A stretch of 64,000 nt of DNA from Spirometra erinaceieuropaei (Eukaryota; Platyhelminthes; Cestoda; Diphyllobothriidea; Diphyllobothriidae), in assembly GCA_902702965.1 (NCBI GenBank), contig CACRXP010000675.1, positions 147,693 to 211,692 on the forward strand, written 5' to 3'. Each line of letters begins with the position of its first letter. The first letter of the stretch is position 1. The translations under genes were made by a program, and so were the position numbers. Below are positions 24,095 through 35,659 of this stretch, one piece after another. The notes beneath the pieces are model-generated. The model saw only the letters and a list, made by a program, of their open reading frames with translations, was not told the DNA's origin and searched no databases.

Positions 24095-24385
24095 ATGGTC
24101 TGGGTAGCACTCCCGTTGGGTTGGGATTCAAGCCGCCTCCCTTCCTTGTGCGAACTGGTGGTCCATTGCGCGTGAACCGGAGGGTGTGGTTGCACGCCTA
24201 GGCGGGAGGCTCACGCCGTGCCAGCCACTTGCGCCAGATGCCGCCTTGGGTCCTCTTGACTCTGTCTTGACACCTGGCCCTGGAAGGCGTGGGGCAGGGT
24301 GTGGTAGATGCAGCGCAAGTCCGACATCGTTATAAACTAACTGGAGCGTCAGTCGGTGTTCCTGCGCCCACCCTGCTCTAGGACA
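24095..24385 (-). repeat. GC-rich dispersed repeat, copy 2
   Basis: This is the inverted partner of 5990-6275. On the minus strand it reads acttgcgctgcatctaccac, then gtcaagacagagtcaagagg, then gcgcaatggaccacc, in the same order and spacing as copy 1. The frame reading LHLPH...VKTESRGPKAASGA is open through the best conserved part. Family unknown. Confidence 0.6.
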
Positions 24386-27300
24386 CTTGACGATCGAGCT
24401 TTCGGAGGCGGATTGCTGACTACTAAGGCTGGACACATTAATGGACGGGCTTCTGCAGACGAATCCTAAGACTGTGTAGTATGGACGGATACATTCGGAT
24501 CCGTTCTTTTAAACACGGAGAGAAATGTTAAATACGATAAGATCAAGTTTCTGGAAATTAAAAAGTTTTGTGAACCAAACTTCGTGTGCGATAAAACCTA
24601 CATGTATCACTTAGCTGTTCCGACACCCCTGACACCTTCCTCGCGTTTATTTTTTGGGGTCCTCCTTAGAACATCGGTCCTAAAAACGGGCCAAGTAGGA
24701 AACGTTTGTATTCCAATCAGAAGACGAATTCTGCGTAGATTCTTCGTGTAGTATCAGTACATTACGCGAGGCACCTGTATGGACTTTCGGCAAGTATTAT
24801 TGTTGAGTTCTTGGCGACTCCGCGGTTCTATTCACCTGTACTAACACTGGTTCTTCTTTGTTGTAGAATGGGCACTGCAAGCTAGTTCTGTCGACGCTGC
24901 CTGTGCCTGACACAAAATTTCACTAAGATTTCAGGGCTGACCGTAAAAAATCATATCCGGTGTACCTACCTTCGTGTCTTAACTCCAACTTTACATTTGG
25001 AGTTCATACGCCAGAAGCAGCAAAAAGGACGCTGGTGGATTCAATGCGGACCCGAATACCTCGCATTTGTATCCTGCAGCGAGAGGGACATCGGTAATAT
25101 GCGTTCCTAAGCTGCTAGCACGCAAAGAACTGCTAGCAAATTTAGCCACAAAGGATAATGCCATAGATTCAAGCCAGTGTCTTTTCTTGGGCTGACGCCA
25201 TGCGCGGACACTTTCGTTCGCCAACACCATGAATTTTGCGCGTCGGAGTTTTTGCAGGATTTGGATATGACGTGGAGCTGGAGATTCGCCAGCGACTTCA
25301 TGGTCTTCCGAGGGTACTCTCTGCCTGTCCCATGTGACGGCAGAAAAGTCCACTTCCGTCGGCATGATAAGGGAGTCTTTGTCAACCATGAGCTCCCTCA
25401 GCACATCGCGCTACACCTATGAGATTAGTTTGCATGCCCTATGAGCCATAGGAAGCGAAGTCAACTTATGCCAGGAAGTGTTCTTTGGACTAAATATTTC
25501 GGTTCTCTGACAACCACTTTCTGGGAAGGACGTGGGTTTGTAAGGTCTCGGCCAGCCACTCCTTCCATCCTCACAATAAAGTTTACCTGGAAAGACAGGC
25601 GGCGTTTTAAGACTGTCTGAATTCACAATGGCAAACCTACATAGCTGGTGGGCTGTGTGCCTGGTTTAATTAATGGGAATATCCCCAGCCCGAATTTTGT
25701 GCTGCACCTACCAATGCTTCAGCAGGTGCACATGGTGGAAACTGTTTGATTGCTGGCAGTTTAATTAAACACACAGGAAATTGTGCGGCAGGTGGTGACC
25801 TCTGAGAAGCATAACGATTTCCCGCGTTTAAGGCCTCAAAAATGAACGAAATACCCAACCGTCCGAAAATGCGGTTGAGCAGTTACTTTTTCTCAGAGTA
25901 TCTTTTGAAGACGAAAACAGGCTTCAGGAAAGGGAAAACTGTTTCCTTTGAGTTGGTACCATGTAGGTATTGTAATTTCCCTAAGACATCTTTTGTTCCA
26001 TAGAACGGTTTATTGGTTCCATTCGGTTTACAGTTTCTTGGACGCTTTTTATTTTTGTACAAGGAAACCTCCTTACCTTAATGCGTTCGTGCAGAGGATT
26101 GTATTTACTTTGTTTTGACAGAACCGTCTATAGGAGGGCCACTATCTTTGCTAAGATTTTGTAATAGAGTTCACTTTGTCTCTTTCGCCATTTTCAGTTT
26201 CCTGTTTGGCAATATTAAAAAACAAATTCTACAGGAGGCGAAGTGGCGTGCATACGGAGCTTTCGGTAAGTTCTCCTCGGCCGGTACAAATATATGGGAA
26301 CGGGTTAGAAGCAAAAACATATAATTATACTGGCCCGGGGAGAATTCATCAAAAGCTAAGTCTACTCGCCATCTTGTTTTCTGATTATTGTTATGGGAAT
26401 TTTCGCAACCCTAAAACAAATTCTTCATTCAAAGTAACCGTTCTACTTGGCTTTTTTTAAAAAAAACAATGGACCTAGCTGTTAGAATGCTCTCCTACCC
26501 ATATCATCTTTATGGCCTAAAAAGCTATCTTTTCTTCAGCATTCTGGGCAAAATACAAGGGAGTTGAAACGAGGGGACTGTTATGGCTAGAGAATGCAAT
26601 GCAATTAAATGATTAAAAGTGGACCTTATTGGGGCCAAAGCAACTTGACCCTGACTACGCAGTCTGCCCGGTGATGTTAATACAACGTGAAACGCTGGTC
26701 CAAAGAGGTGATTGTAGCTGCAGAAAAGTACATCCACTTCTGTGACGTATAAGCCTCTTCGTCTGGCTCCTGTGACGGCCAGTCGCTGAGCGCGTGGTGG
26801 GAGGACGTACAAAAGTACACGCGCATCCAGTCATTCACACGCACGTGTCGCATTTGGGCTCTCAGCCGCCTGCTCCCTGCAGGTGCGCAAACTCGGAAGT
26901 ACAGGTGGGCGAGGGCGAAAATGTGGATAGGAGGAATACCAGGATTTTCAGGAGCAATTACTACGATCTGACGACGTTAGTCTGGGTCTTATACAACGTA
27001 AACTTTCGTAGCTATAAGGGAAGGGTGTGTCAGCAACGTGTAAGCTTGTATAACATAGAAAGAATGTTGGTTCCGTCACGTGATGCAAAAACTGAAAGTA
27101 TAGGCAGTTACCACTACAAGGACAATGTGAAGCATGGAGACGCACAAAACTCCCTCCTAACAATTATTAAGGTTCTGAAGTAAAGGCTAAATCTACTGGC
27201 TCCCCATACAGCAGATTTTGTTTCCCATTCTGATAAATGATATACAGCATTATTCTGTCAAGAATATCAAACCTAGTCGTCGTGAAAATACTCGTAATTA

Positions 27301-28740
27301 TAAAGAACAAATGTCAGAATGCATGATTTTTGGCAGATAAAAACTGCACTATTTAAAAATTCAGCTTCTCGATATCTTCATTCGTTCCATTCTGGCCAAT
27401 CGCACATGCGGGTACAGATCGGAAGGACTCGATTCCAATAGACTGAAAGTTTCGAACCGCTGTCTGCACTCTGAATGTGGCTATTATGCCGTTTTAAGAT
27501 AGCCTAGTATTAAAGGGGTAGCCTCTTTGCCCATGCAGATTTTATTGCCGAAAGCAAGAACGTTGAATAATCGAAGCCATTTTCCTAAAACAATAGTGGA
27601 ATTTGATCAGCCTCAGCTCTCCAATCACTGCTTTTGCACATTAAATATACGACTGTCTATGAGATCAATTGCGACCATGGTTAAGTGTTCCATTTTGAAA
27701 AAGACATGTGGCATTACTTTGCAATTTATGAGCAAGTTGAACATTTTCCTTCTAATACATGGTGGAGTTTTTCTCTCACCCGAGATGAAACAACTTGCTC
27801 ATTCCCGGAGCTCTATATTCACTGTTTTTTCCATTTTATCAAATTGCTGACAAAACCCCAAGAATACGGTAGCCATTTGATGCAGTAATAGGACAATAGC
27901 ATGTGTACAAAAGCCTAAAATGATGTGTTTTATCCCCATAATCCCCTAAATATATTATATTTATACCGAGATTCCCCTGGTATTGTACGAACCCTCTTGA
28001 AGGAAACGTCCATACCCTCTTACAAACGGTAATTATAACCTACTTTAGACATGGGGGAGACCTTCAACCGTTTGTCTTACTTGTAGGATGACGTAGATGT
28101 TATTCTGTTCACTTTTCTACACTGTATCTCAGCTATTGGTTGCTCTTGGCTATGCAGACCCCAGGAATGGAGTTAGGGCATGATCCATTGGCAGACTGAA
28201 GTCCTCAAAAAATTCAAAAACATTCATTCCTATATCCTTTATCTCCCTCGATGGTGTTGCTCGATAGACAAATATTGCGGTCGTGTTTGAATTTGTACTC
28301 TTTTTATCTGAAGCTTTGCTATTTATTTAAGCCCTATACATCTAAGGTCTTGTTTGCTTCAAGAAGCCAGTGGATTGGTGTGCTCTCATTTTTCTGTGAA
28401 TTAGTGATCTGGCTACAGCGACAGAGGTCAGGCGCCGAACCCCATACGAAGTGATTATAGCCCACCTTATAGACACCTTCTATGGAACATCTGCGCCGTT
28501 TGCATGCGCATGTTCGTGTTTCTGGGTGCAAGCAGCTGTCAGGCTGGTGACTGACCGAAGGAGGGCAAAATGAACCCGAAACAGTGCTTATCAATCCGTC
28601 CTCATCCACTATCCTCGTCTCCTCTACTATCATAGTTGGCCGATTTCTGCCTGTCGGGTGGTTGCCTGTTTGTGATCTCTGCCGCCCACTCAGAGCTTGT
28701 TTACTTCAGGAAGTTAAAAAATCGATCCGCGCCCATTCCT
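24386..28740. other. No assigned gene; one 137-codon minus frame
   Basis: The minus-strand frame 24991-25404 ends in a peptide containing LAAGYKCEVFGSALNPP. It reads as protein-like but matches nothing I can name with confidence, and an overlapping frame on the other strand is equally long. Other frames (26525-26812 minus, 26794-27183 plus, 27527-27850 plus) look random. A tract at 28520-28600 contains ctgaccgaa...gggc...cccgaaac, which resembles a PLE tail hairpin but lacks a correct hammerhead core. Confidence 0.35.
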
Positions 28741-29055
28741 TTATACGTGGTAGATGGGCGTCCACCGATCAGGTTACGGGGCGTGCTTGTCTCATTCTGC
28801 CTTGGAGCTCAATCAAGGGCCCTCGAAGACATTCGCATAGTGACCAGTAGTTATGAAGAAGGAGTATTAACGAACCCGTGACTGGGCATGGCTCGCTGAC
28901 GATTACAAATAAGCCGGAAATGGCTATCCCGATTTCCCTTGTCTCCCAGTCTATACTGTCTACGAGGTCTCTAAAGGGAGCAATAGGGCACAACGGGATG
29001 AGTAGGATCGGTCACCCGATTGACGCACACACTAACAGCCTAATTAATATTCTCG
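28741..29055 (-). repeat. Inverted-repeat (foldback) element, diverged copy
   Basis: Its left end (gggcgtccaccgatcaggtt) and right end (ggatcggtcacccgattgac) are imperfect inverted repeats. They match the ends of the better preserved element at 33778-34000, which lies in the opposite orientation. The centre (about 28896-28955) carries the shared ctgacgacggctaataagcc-type module of the SINE family. Strongly diverged. Confidence 0.5.
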
Positions 29056-29069
29056 ATCGCAATAGGCGA

Positions 29070-29112
29070 CTGACGACGGAAAACAAGCCAGAAATGATAT
29101 TCCAGTCTCCTT
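29070..29112 (+). repeat. SINE 3' module fragment
   Basis: The sequence gactgacgacggaaaacaag then ccagaaatg and ttccagtctcc matches the 3' module of the SINE at 34125-34186. It sits just beyond the foldback element, as it does at 33.8-34.2 kb. Only the module is recognisable. Confidence 0.5.
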
Positions 29113-29640
29113 CTGTGCATATGCGTATGGGCTGAGCCTAAAAAGACATGTTCTGGATACTTAACTCCATGTCCAACCCTCAACCCGAGCCCGACTGAGC
29201 ACAACGACATTTTCTGAGCTCCAACTGGGATTATTTTGACGTAGATACCACTTCACAGTTACCGTCTCTGAGGTTGCCGCTGGAACTGTGCGTACCAAAT
29301 TTCTTTCTGCGTCTCTGGAATTTTTTTTCTCGCGTGGAAATTTATCACAAGTCTGTCTCTAAGCGGAATTTGTTTTTCATCAAAATTCAACGGGCTACGG
29401 AGTCGATTCGCGCGCAGATATAGGCCTAGGAAAACAAAATCGTTGACACCCAGGAAGATCGGGAGTTATTCAGGGCCTTCGATATTCTCAAAACGGCTGA
29501 GTCGCTCCTACACATATTTCATACCGTTCATATTTTTTCTCTACATTGACTTTTTTTAAAAATAGGCATATTTTCGACCATTTGGTTTCGAATATTTGCC
29601 ATACTCCATCGTATACAGTCGTAATTACCAGTTTGATCTC
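29113..29640. other. 5' flank of the CR1 LINE
   Basis: No gene is recognised. Part of this may be the LINE 5' UTR, because the first convincing LINE-encoded peptide starts at about 29676. I cannot place the 5' end or a target-site duplication. Confidence 0.35.
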
Positions 29641-29675
29641 GAAAACGAATATAAACTTACGAACACACGAAACTC

Positions 29676-30577
29676 ATGGACACAGAGCAACTTTTTGGTA
29701 GTTCCACGACCAGGACCGATATTATGCATGAAGGAAAGTCTATTGACATGGTCTTGCCTCCGAGGATTAGCGCTCGCTCTCTTTACAGTTGCAACCAGGG
29801 GCCCGCAAAGCGCGTTAAAAGCGTAACCACAGCAAAATCTGTTAGTTACGAGGACGAGCCGTGCACTGGGTGCTCCTATATTCTACTGAAAGTCCAAAAA
29901 CTTGAAAAAGAGCTGGCTGCTTTAAAGGAACTCGTGCAAGCGAACGATGGTAGGTAAAACGCGGTTAACAGCGCTAGAGTCAGCAAGAAAAAGGGGAAGT
30001 GCAAAACTCCAAAACAGCCAAAGAACAAGGTTTGTGGAAAACCTCAGTGCAAGGAAACTGATATTAATGACGATGGGCACATAGCAACGGAGCCTCCTGT
30101 TTCTACGGAAGACAACCGAAGCGAACCATCAACTTCTCTCAGCCATTCCGCGTGTTCAGTAGTACACTCGGTTGGAAGTGAGAAAACAAGCTCGTGGCAA
30201 GATGGAATGGGTAAGCACCACAACAGGAGTATAAAACCCCAGACGACTCCGGTGGATCTCCTGAGACCTTCAGCTGACAAGGCCGCCGGAAACAGAACAA
30301 ATGAACCCCTTGATCGTCAGCACTGCGTTGTCGTCCAGGGCCTGTCGGAGTCGAATACTCCTACCCGAAGGAGAGGATTTCCGCTGACCTCGATATGCTT
30401 CAACACCTTCTGAACAAAATGCTTAATTCGAATGAAAGGGTAACTATTCACGCAACCTTCAGGATCGGAAAGAAGGTGAGCGAACAATCGGAAACTGTGT
30501 GGCCAGGACCTCTGAAAATCGTTTTGCGCAGTAAAGAGGAGGCTAGCTTACTTCTGTCCAGGAAAAGCTGCCTCTGA
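29676..30577 (+). pseudogene. CR1-type LINE, N-terminal or ORF1-like region
   Basis: The first frame (29676-29957) contains EPCTGCSYILLKVQKLEKEL, a Cys pair followed by a short coiled-coil-like heptad run (LKVQKLEKELAALKELVQ). A basic Lys/Pro-rich and acidic low-complexity stretch follows. The frame at about 30395-30577 encodes DMLQHLLNKMLNSNERVTIH then ATFRIGK and PLKIVLRSKEEASLLLSRKS. This resembles the RNA-binding-like region found upstream of the endonuclease in flatworm CR1 elements. Stops and frameshifts at about 29957 and 30400 break it. In the family this region packages or chaperones the element RNA. Confidence 0.6.
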
Positions 30578-30799
30578 AACTCTCACAAAGGAGTTTTTTA
30601 ACCGACTATTCTCCAGCGGAACGTCTGAAACGCCGCGAATTAGTGACGGAGCTGAAGAGGAGACTTGCAGCAGGAGGGAGAAACTTGGCTATTTTCAGGG
30701 GACGAGTGATACAGAGGAATGCGATGTTGCTTTGGAACCAGCCAGTCATCATGATGGCGGCAGCAACATAATATTGTCAAGCCCGAGACAAACCGAACG

Positions 30800-31690
30800 A
30801 AGTTCTGTCGAATGTTGCAAACTTAAATTCTTTTACACCAATGCTCAGAGTCTGTTTTCCAAGCTTGATAAACTGAGAATACAGGTAGCCGATACTCCTC
30901 CCGATGTTATTAGCAATAACAGAAACGTGGCTGTCAGAGAACGTGGGTGATTGCGAGGTAGCACTAACAGGATACCAATCATTTAGGAGAGACAGGAGAG
31001 GCCGCCGGGGTGGAGGAGTTGCCATGTATGTAAAGAGTAACTTAATAGTGTGTGAGAGGACGGACAAGATTTCTAACGACACAGAGGCAATTTGGCTGAC
31101 TATAAAGGCACGGGGATCTCAGTCCCTCATAGTCGTAACTATCTACCGGCCCCCTCAGGCGGATCCCGACTCAGACACCTGTCTACTGGAAAGCATAAAA
31201 GAGATCGCCAGTCGACCAGACGTTGTTCTCATGGGGGATTTTAATGCACCCTGCATTCAATGGAGCGATATGCATGCGAAGTGCTCGAAGAATGCCTTCG
31301 ATTACCGTCTACTAAAGGCAGCCCTAGAAGCTCTTCTCACGCAACGTGCCCTATCTCCAACTAGAGCAAGTGGAGGGCAACAGGCTAGTTGTCTTGACCT
31401 CGTCTTCACCAAAGATCCTGACAGTATAGACGAGGTGTACTACCTATCCCCGCTCGGTCGAAGTGATCATGCAGTACTTTTATGGGAGTACGAGCTGTAT
31501 TCTGAACCGTATAAAAAAGAGGATACGAGGCCGAATATATGGAAAGGGGACTTTTGCAAATGAGAGCTGAGGCATCACAAATAGACTGGGATGTTCTCTC
31601 CTCCGGAAACGTTAACGAGGACTGGAATTTAAGGGTTGGTTATTGCATCTAATGAAGAGCCACTGTCCCGTATCAAAGCCTAGGACATCC
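30800..31690 (+). pseudogene. CR1-type LINE, AP-like endonuclease domain
   Basis: The domain nicks target DNA to prime reverse transcription. Motifs in order are FFYTNAQSLFSKLDKLR (about 30829), a one-step frameshift near 30903, ITETWLSENVGD (30913), RRGGGVAMYVKSN (31009), VVTIYRPPQADPDSD (31132), VVLMGDFNAPCIQW (31222, the D-F-N catalytic motif) and LGRSDHAVLLWEY (31456, the SDH catalytic motif). The frame is open from 30904 to a TGA at 31561-31563. The text then continues in another phase as MRAEASQIDWDVLSSGNVNE, so a frameshift lies at about 31558. All catalytic motifs are readable, so the copy is fairly young. Confidence 0.88.
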
Positions 31691-33621
31691 AACCGCCCTC
31701 AGTGGTTAACAAGAGAATTAAAAAGGAGATCAACAAGAAAGGAAGATTGTGGAAGAAATTTCGGGAAAACAACAACATTGCAGCGTTTACAGAATATAAA
31801 GTTCAAAGAAATAAGGTGAAAGGCCTGATTTTCAAGAGGCGACGGGATTTTGGGAGTAATTTGCTTCATCGAGCCGTTAAAAATCCGAAATTGCTCTAAA
31901 GCTATTTGCGGAAGAGCACACGTAACAGGAATCCCATTCCTGTCATGAGGAATGATGACGGTTTGGAGATATCGGACAGTAAAAATAAAGCTGAGCATTT
32001 TTCTCAATTTTTCTAATCCGTTTTCACAAGAGAAGCTGACTTTATTCCCACTAGTTCCGAGAAAATGGGAGATCCCACTATCGAAGATATCGTGTTTCGA
32101 GAATCAACAATTTTGGAAGAACTAAAAAGCTTTAAGGAATGTAAATCTCCCGGTCCGGACGAGATCCCAGCAAAGCTGCTTTTCGAGCTTGCCCGAGAGC
32201 TGGCCAAACAACTATCCTTTCTGTGCCAGGAATCATCCGATGCTGGAATCCTTCCCACAGACTGGAAGACGGCCCACATTACACCCCTTTACAAAAGCGG
32301 TAGTCGTGCCCTGGCGACAAACTACAGACCCGTCAGTCTGACATCAATCTGCTGCAAAGTGATGGAGAAAATCCTCAAAAAGGAGTTGATGACTTATCGA
32401 GAAAGTCACAATCTCTTGTTCAATGCACAGTATGGTTTACGTAGGGGAAGATCCTGTGTAACGAACTTCCTATATACAATGCAAAGTTGGACAATGACAC
32501 TGGACGCAAAACACACTGTGCATGTGGCCCATATTGATTTCCGTAAGGCGTTCGACAGTGTTCCGCACCAGTGTCTCCTGCACAAATTGAAAATAATGGG
32601 CATCGGCGGTAAACTCCTCAAATGGATCGAGAACTTCCTCGTCGGCCGTTCCCAAATTGTCTGCGTAGAAAGACAGCAATCAAGGTGGACATTCATAGGG
32701 AGTGGAGTCCCACAAGGCTCGGTGCTCGGACCAACCCTCTTTCTCTTGTTCATCAATGATTGTGTAGATGGGTTGGACTGTGATAGTGCCATGTTTGCGG
32801 ATGACATAAAAATCTGAAAAGTTATCCAGAATGCTACCAATGAGACCAACTTCCAAGAAAATCTTTGTCGATTGGGCGAGTGGTCCCGCAGATGGCTCTT
32901 GTCCTTCAATTTGACCAAATGTACCATACTGCGCCTCGGAAATCAGACCCCTAGTACGCGGCAATACCATCTGAACGGAATACCACTTCAAGAAGCAGAA
33001 ACGCAGAAAGATCTCGGAGTCTGGGTTGCAGACAGTCTTAAGCCTTCTACTCAATGTTGAAAGGCGGCCAAGGCCGCAACTTCAATGCTATATGCCATCA
33101 AGCGGGCATTCGCAGTTTTCGATGAAGACTACTTCTCCAAAGTCTTCGGCACGTTTGTAAGGCCGCACCTCGAATATGCAATTCAGGCCTGGAGACCATG
33201 GACACATCAGGATTACAATCTGCTCGAAAGGGTGCAGAGGCGAGCCACAAAACTAGTAAGAGGTCAACGTGCACTGCCATACGAGATCCGCTTAACTAAC
33301 CTTAATCTCTATCCTATGAGTTATAGGCAGTTAGGCGGAGACTTGATACAAACTTTCCGTATCGTGCGTGGCTTGGACTGCGCCCTTCGATGCGATGACT
33401 TTTTCCAACTCGCCACTAAGCCTAACGCCCGGGGACATCCCTTCAAACTGCGTGTGCCCCAGGGTGGATTGAATGTGAGAAAATATTTCTTCTCCAACCG
33501 TGTCGTGGAACCGTGGAATAATCTGCCCGAGACGGTTGTCATGTCTCAATCTGTGTCGACATTTAAATGTAGGCATGACAGACATATGCTACAGCAACAA
33601 GCGGACTATGTGACTTTTTAA
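31691..33621 (+). pseudogene. CR1-type LINE, reverse transcriptase domain
   Basis: The RT is in the same frame as the endonuclease. Motifs are SPGPDEIPAKLLFEL (about 32146), NYRPVSLTSICCKVMEKIL (32320), DFRKAFDSVPHQCLLHKL (32536), GVPQGSVLGPTLFLLFINDC (32704) and the catalytic FADDIKI (32797). The thumb and C-terminal part follows (FVRPHLEYAIQAWRPW, ERVQRRATKLVRGQ). Only in-frame stops break it: 31897 TAA, 32014 TAA, 32815 TGA and 33058 TGA. The TGA after FADDIKI replaces a usual Trp and the one at 33058 a usual Arg, so both fit single G-to-A or C-to-T transitions. The frame ends at TAA 33619-33621. Not functional as it stands. Confidence 0.92.
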
Positions 33622-33773
33622 CCATGAGACCAGTGACATAGGTGAATCAATGCCTGCATACACTTACTGCCGTAATTTCTTCACATTCTGCTAATTTATC
33701 GATTTTTTATGTACAAATAGGGAGTTCAAAGGCTTAAGCCTATTTCCCTCAAATACACTGACTGACTGACTGA
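33622..33773 (+). mobile_element. CR1-type LINE 3' UTR with (ACTG)n tail
   Basis: A short 3' UTR follows the RT stop and ends in four and a quarter copies of ACTG at 33757-33773. CR1-clade LINEs end in short tandem repeats rather than poly(A), so this is the natural 3' end of the element and marks it as not 3'-truncated. Confidence 0.75.
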
Positions 33774-33777
33774 TATG

Positions 33778-34000
33778 TATATAATGGTAGAGGGGTGCTC
33801 ACCGATCGTTCCGTCGTGCCTTACGGGCTCTCACTCGAGTCCAACCCGCAGCCGCACAGCGGCGCATGATACAGGCAGAATGGCATTACTGACAAAGACA
33901 AGGGGGACTGGAATGGCCATTTCTGGCTTATTAGCCGTCGTCACATCAGAACGAGTGAGTTCCGTAAGAACGATCGGTGAGCGCACCCTACTATTATATA
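33778..34000 (+). repeat. Foldback element with about 50-bp inverted ends
   Basis: The left arm from 33778 (tatataatggtagag, then gtgctcaccgatcgttc, then ttacgggctctcactcgag) is mirrored by the right arm ending at 34000, with a 9-10 bp insertion on the left. The interior carries, in minus orientation (33881-33943), the ggctaataagcc module seen in the neighbouring SINE. There is no coding capacity. It resembles a MITE or foldback element; an alternative is two inverted fragments of one larger repeat. It directly follows the LINE tail. Confidence 0.7.
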
Positions 34001-34024
34001 TTCCCGATCGAAACCGAAAAGGCA

Positions 34025-34190
34025 ACCGGCTCGTGGCCCAGTGGTTAGAGGCGTGAACTTCTAACTAACAGGTCGCGAGTTGGAGCCTCAGGTGTTCCAT
34101 ACTTCGGGGTTGGGTATGACTGACTGACGACGGCTAATAAGCCAGAAATGGCCATTCCAGTCTCCCTTGTCTTTGTCGGTAATGCCAATT
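34025..34190 (+). repeat. tRNA-derived SINE (second family)
   Basis: The tRNA-like head has an A box tggcccagtgg (34034-34044) and a B-box region ggtcgcgagttggagcc (34071-34087). It is followed by a body with ttcggggttgggtatg and the 3' module at 34125-34186 (tgacgacggctaataagcc, then atggccattccagtctcc, then cttgtctttgtcggtaatgc). The related copy at 58.5 kb has a better B box (gatcgaggc). The family differs from the 9.8/10.1-kb SINEs in its head and tail. Confidence 0.8.
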
Positions 34191-34410
34191 TGCATATGTA
34201 TGTATACATATACATATATGGGAGGAGGTGGTAAGGAGATCTCCGGGGGATGGCTTATTCGTCTGATACTTCATTCCCATACTTAAGCGCACCATTGGTG
34301 GTAGACAAAAATGTGAAATATTTGGTTTAAATTGGTCTTTCTCACTTACTTTTGAGAAATCCATCATTCTTTCTTCCCATTTGTCCTCCTTCCGTACGCT
34401 AATGTTTGAC
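34191..34410. other. AT-rich palindromic patch and flank
   Basis: Positions 34191-34220 form an alternating tatgtatacatatacatata tract that can fold on itself, followed by unassigned sequence. This may be the 3' UTR of the minus-strand PLE at 34411-34846, but I recognise no hammerhead core in it. Confidence 0.4.
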
Positions 34411-34846
34411 GGCCTCATATGCGCTGGTATGTCGATCCTATGGTTGGTCTAATTAGTGTCAGATTGCCAGGCTCGATTTTATCTCTCGCCACTTTGCTTT
34501 CGGCTCGGCCGTGTACTTTTGCACTATCGAGGCCGCATTGATGTTTATTCTTGAGGCTATGCACAACGACATGCGACTGCATATCTTTTCGCCTTACGGA
34601 TAGAACATGTCTATGCATGCGTAATCGGGGTCGTTTGTCGGTCATGCCGCAGTAGTTGGCCGGACAGTCTAGACGTTTGACCCGTTGGAAAACTCCTAAC
34701 TCGTCCTCAGACGGTAGACTCCCTTGGGATGCCGTGGTTGTCGCTTTCCGAAAGGCGGGAGTCTTGAGGGCTCCGTCTCCCCACCTCCCCACCTCAACAT
34801 CTGAATATCGAGATGCAGTCACACCACAGTTGAAAAAGTGGTTCAC
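34411..34846 (-). pseudogene. PLE group 3: GIY-YIG endonuclease fragment
   Basis: The 143-codon minus frame contains LDCPANYCGMTDKRPRLRMH, matching the C-P-x-x-Y-x-G-x-T-x-R entry of the PLE endonuclease. It continues RHVLSVRRKDMQSHVVVHSL and FDSAKV-like text typical of a lineage seen in flatworm genomes. The reverse transcriptase upstream is missing, so the copy is 5'-truncated. YCGM replaces the usual YIG or YVG. The frame stays open through the domain. The residues before the domain (about 34740-34846) do not match PLE and may be flanking DNA. Confidence 0.75.
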
Positions 34847-35659
34847 TGATGCACGAAACCGGTCAAGATCACATTTTTATGAGCTTCGAAAACAGAGCCC
34901 CTCACAACCTTGGTGCAAATTACAACAGGGTCGTAATGGACACGATGTATAAGTTTTCGGGGTCGCCTGCCAGGCAGTTTGATGTTTTTTACAGATTGGT
35001 GAATGGAACCAAGATCAGTGTACAGATATTACTGGTCTAAACGCCTTTGGCTATTAACGAAGTAGCGAAAGGTATAAAAGAGGTGATTGGGTTAGAAAGT
35101 ATGTCTAGGAGAAGTTTGTGACGTTACATCGAAGGTAGATAATCTGCTTGGCTTTTATAAGGCTGTTCTCTTTCATAACTGCATGAAGAAGGCCAAGTGA
35201 AAACTTTGAAAAATGACTTTCAAGACATGGAGACATCGATCATTTACTGAAAGCACGACTAGCATGCAATGGGGATTGTACAGTCAGTTAGTGGACGCTG
35301 AGATTTGAATATATCCAGAAAGTCGCGGGCTAGAATCATAAGCAGATTTCACATTTCAGTCTGCGTCTATAGCCGGGCGCTTACTTCACTGAAATAAGTA
35401 GTGGCGTGTGGCATTCAGCCACTCGTGAAGTTGTAAAATAAGCATATCTCATTTTACTCGCAGCTCGTGTTGGTGTAGGAAGCTGGCAGAATGAATGTCT
35501 CACAAAATCGGCCGAATGGACTCGTGGTCACAGAGCTTTTTGCAGGCTACCGGTAGTATTTTAACTTCCTGTTTGAAAAGCCGTCTAGGACCGAAAGACA
35601 CAGCATGATATCTGCCGAACAGTCAGCTCTTTCGCAGTCTGGGAAGATTTTAAACATAC
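34847..35659. other. No recognised feature
   Basis: AT-rich sequence with short frames only. It ends at the possible splice donor (minus-strand GTATGT at 35654-35659) of the candidate exon at 35660-35924. Confidence 0.35.

Noticed and set aside
24991..25404. Possible conserved enzyme exon (AAGYKCEVFGSALNPP)
   Set aside because: I considered a cap-methyltransferase-like match, but the key motifs do not line up; left unassigned.
28540..28600. Possible hammerhead (ctgaccgaa...gggc...cccgaaac)
   Set aside because: The core has an extra base (CUGACCGA) and no stem I or III; a PLE-tail-like hairpin at best.
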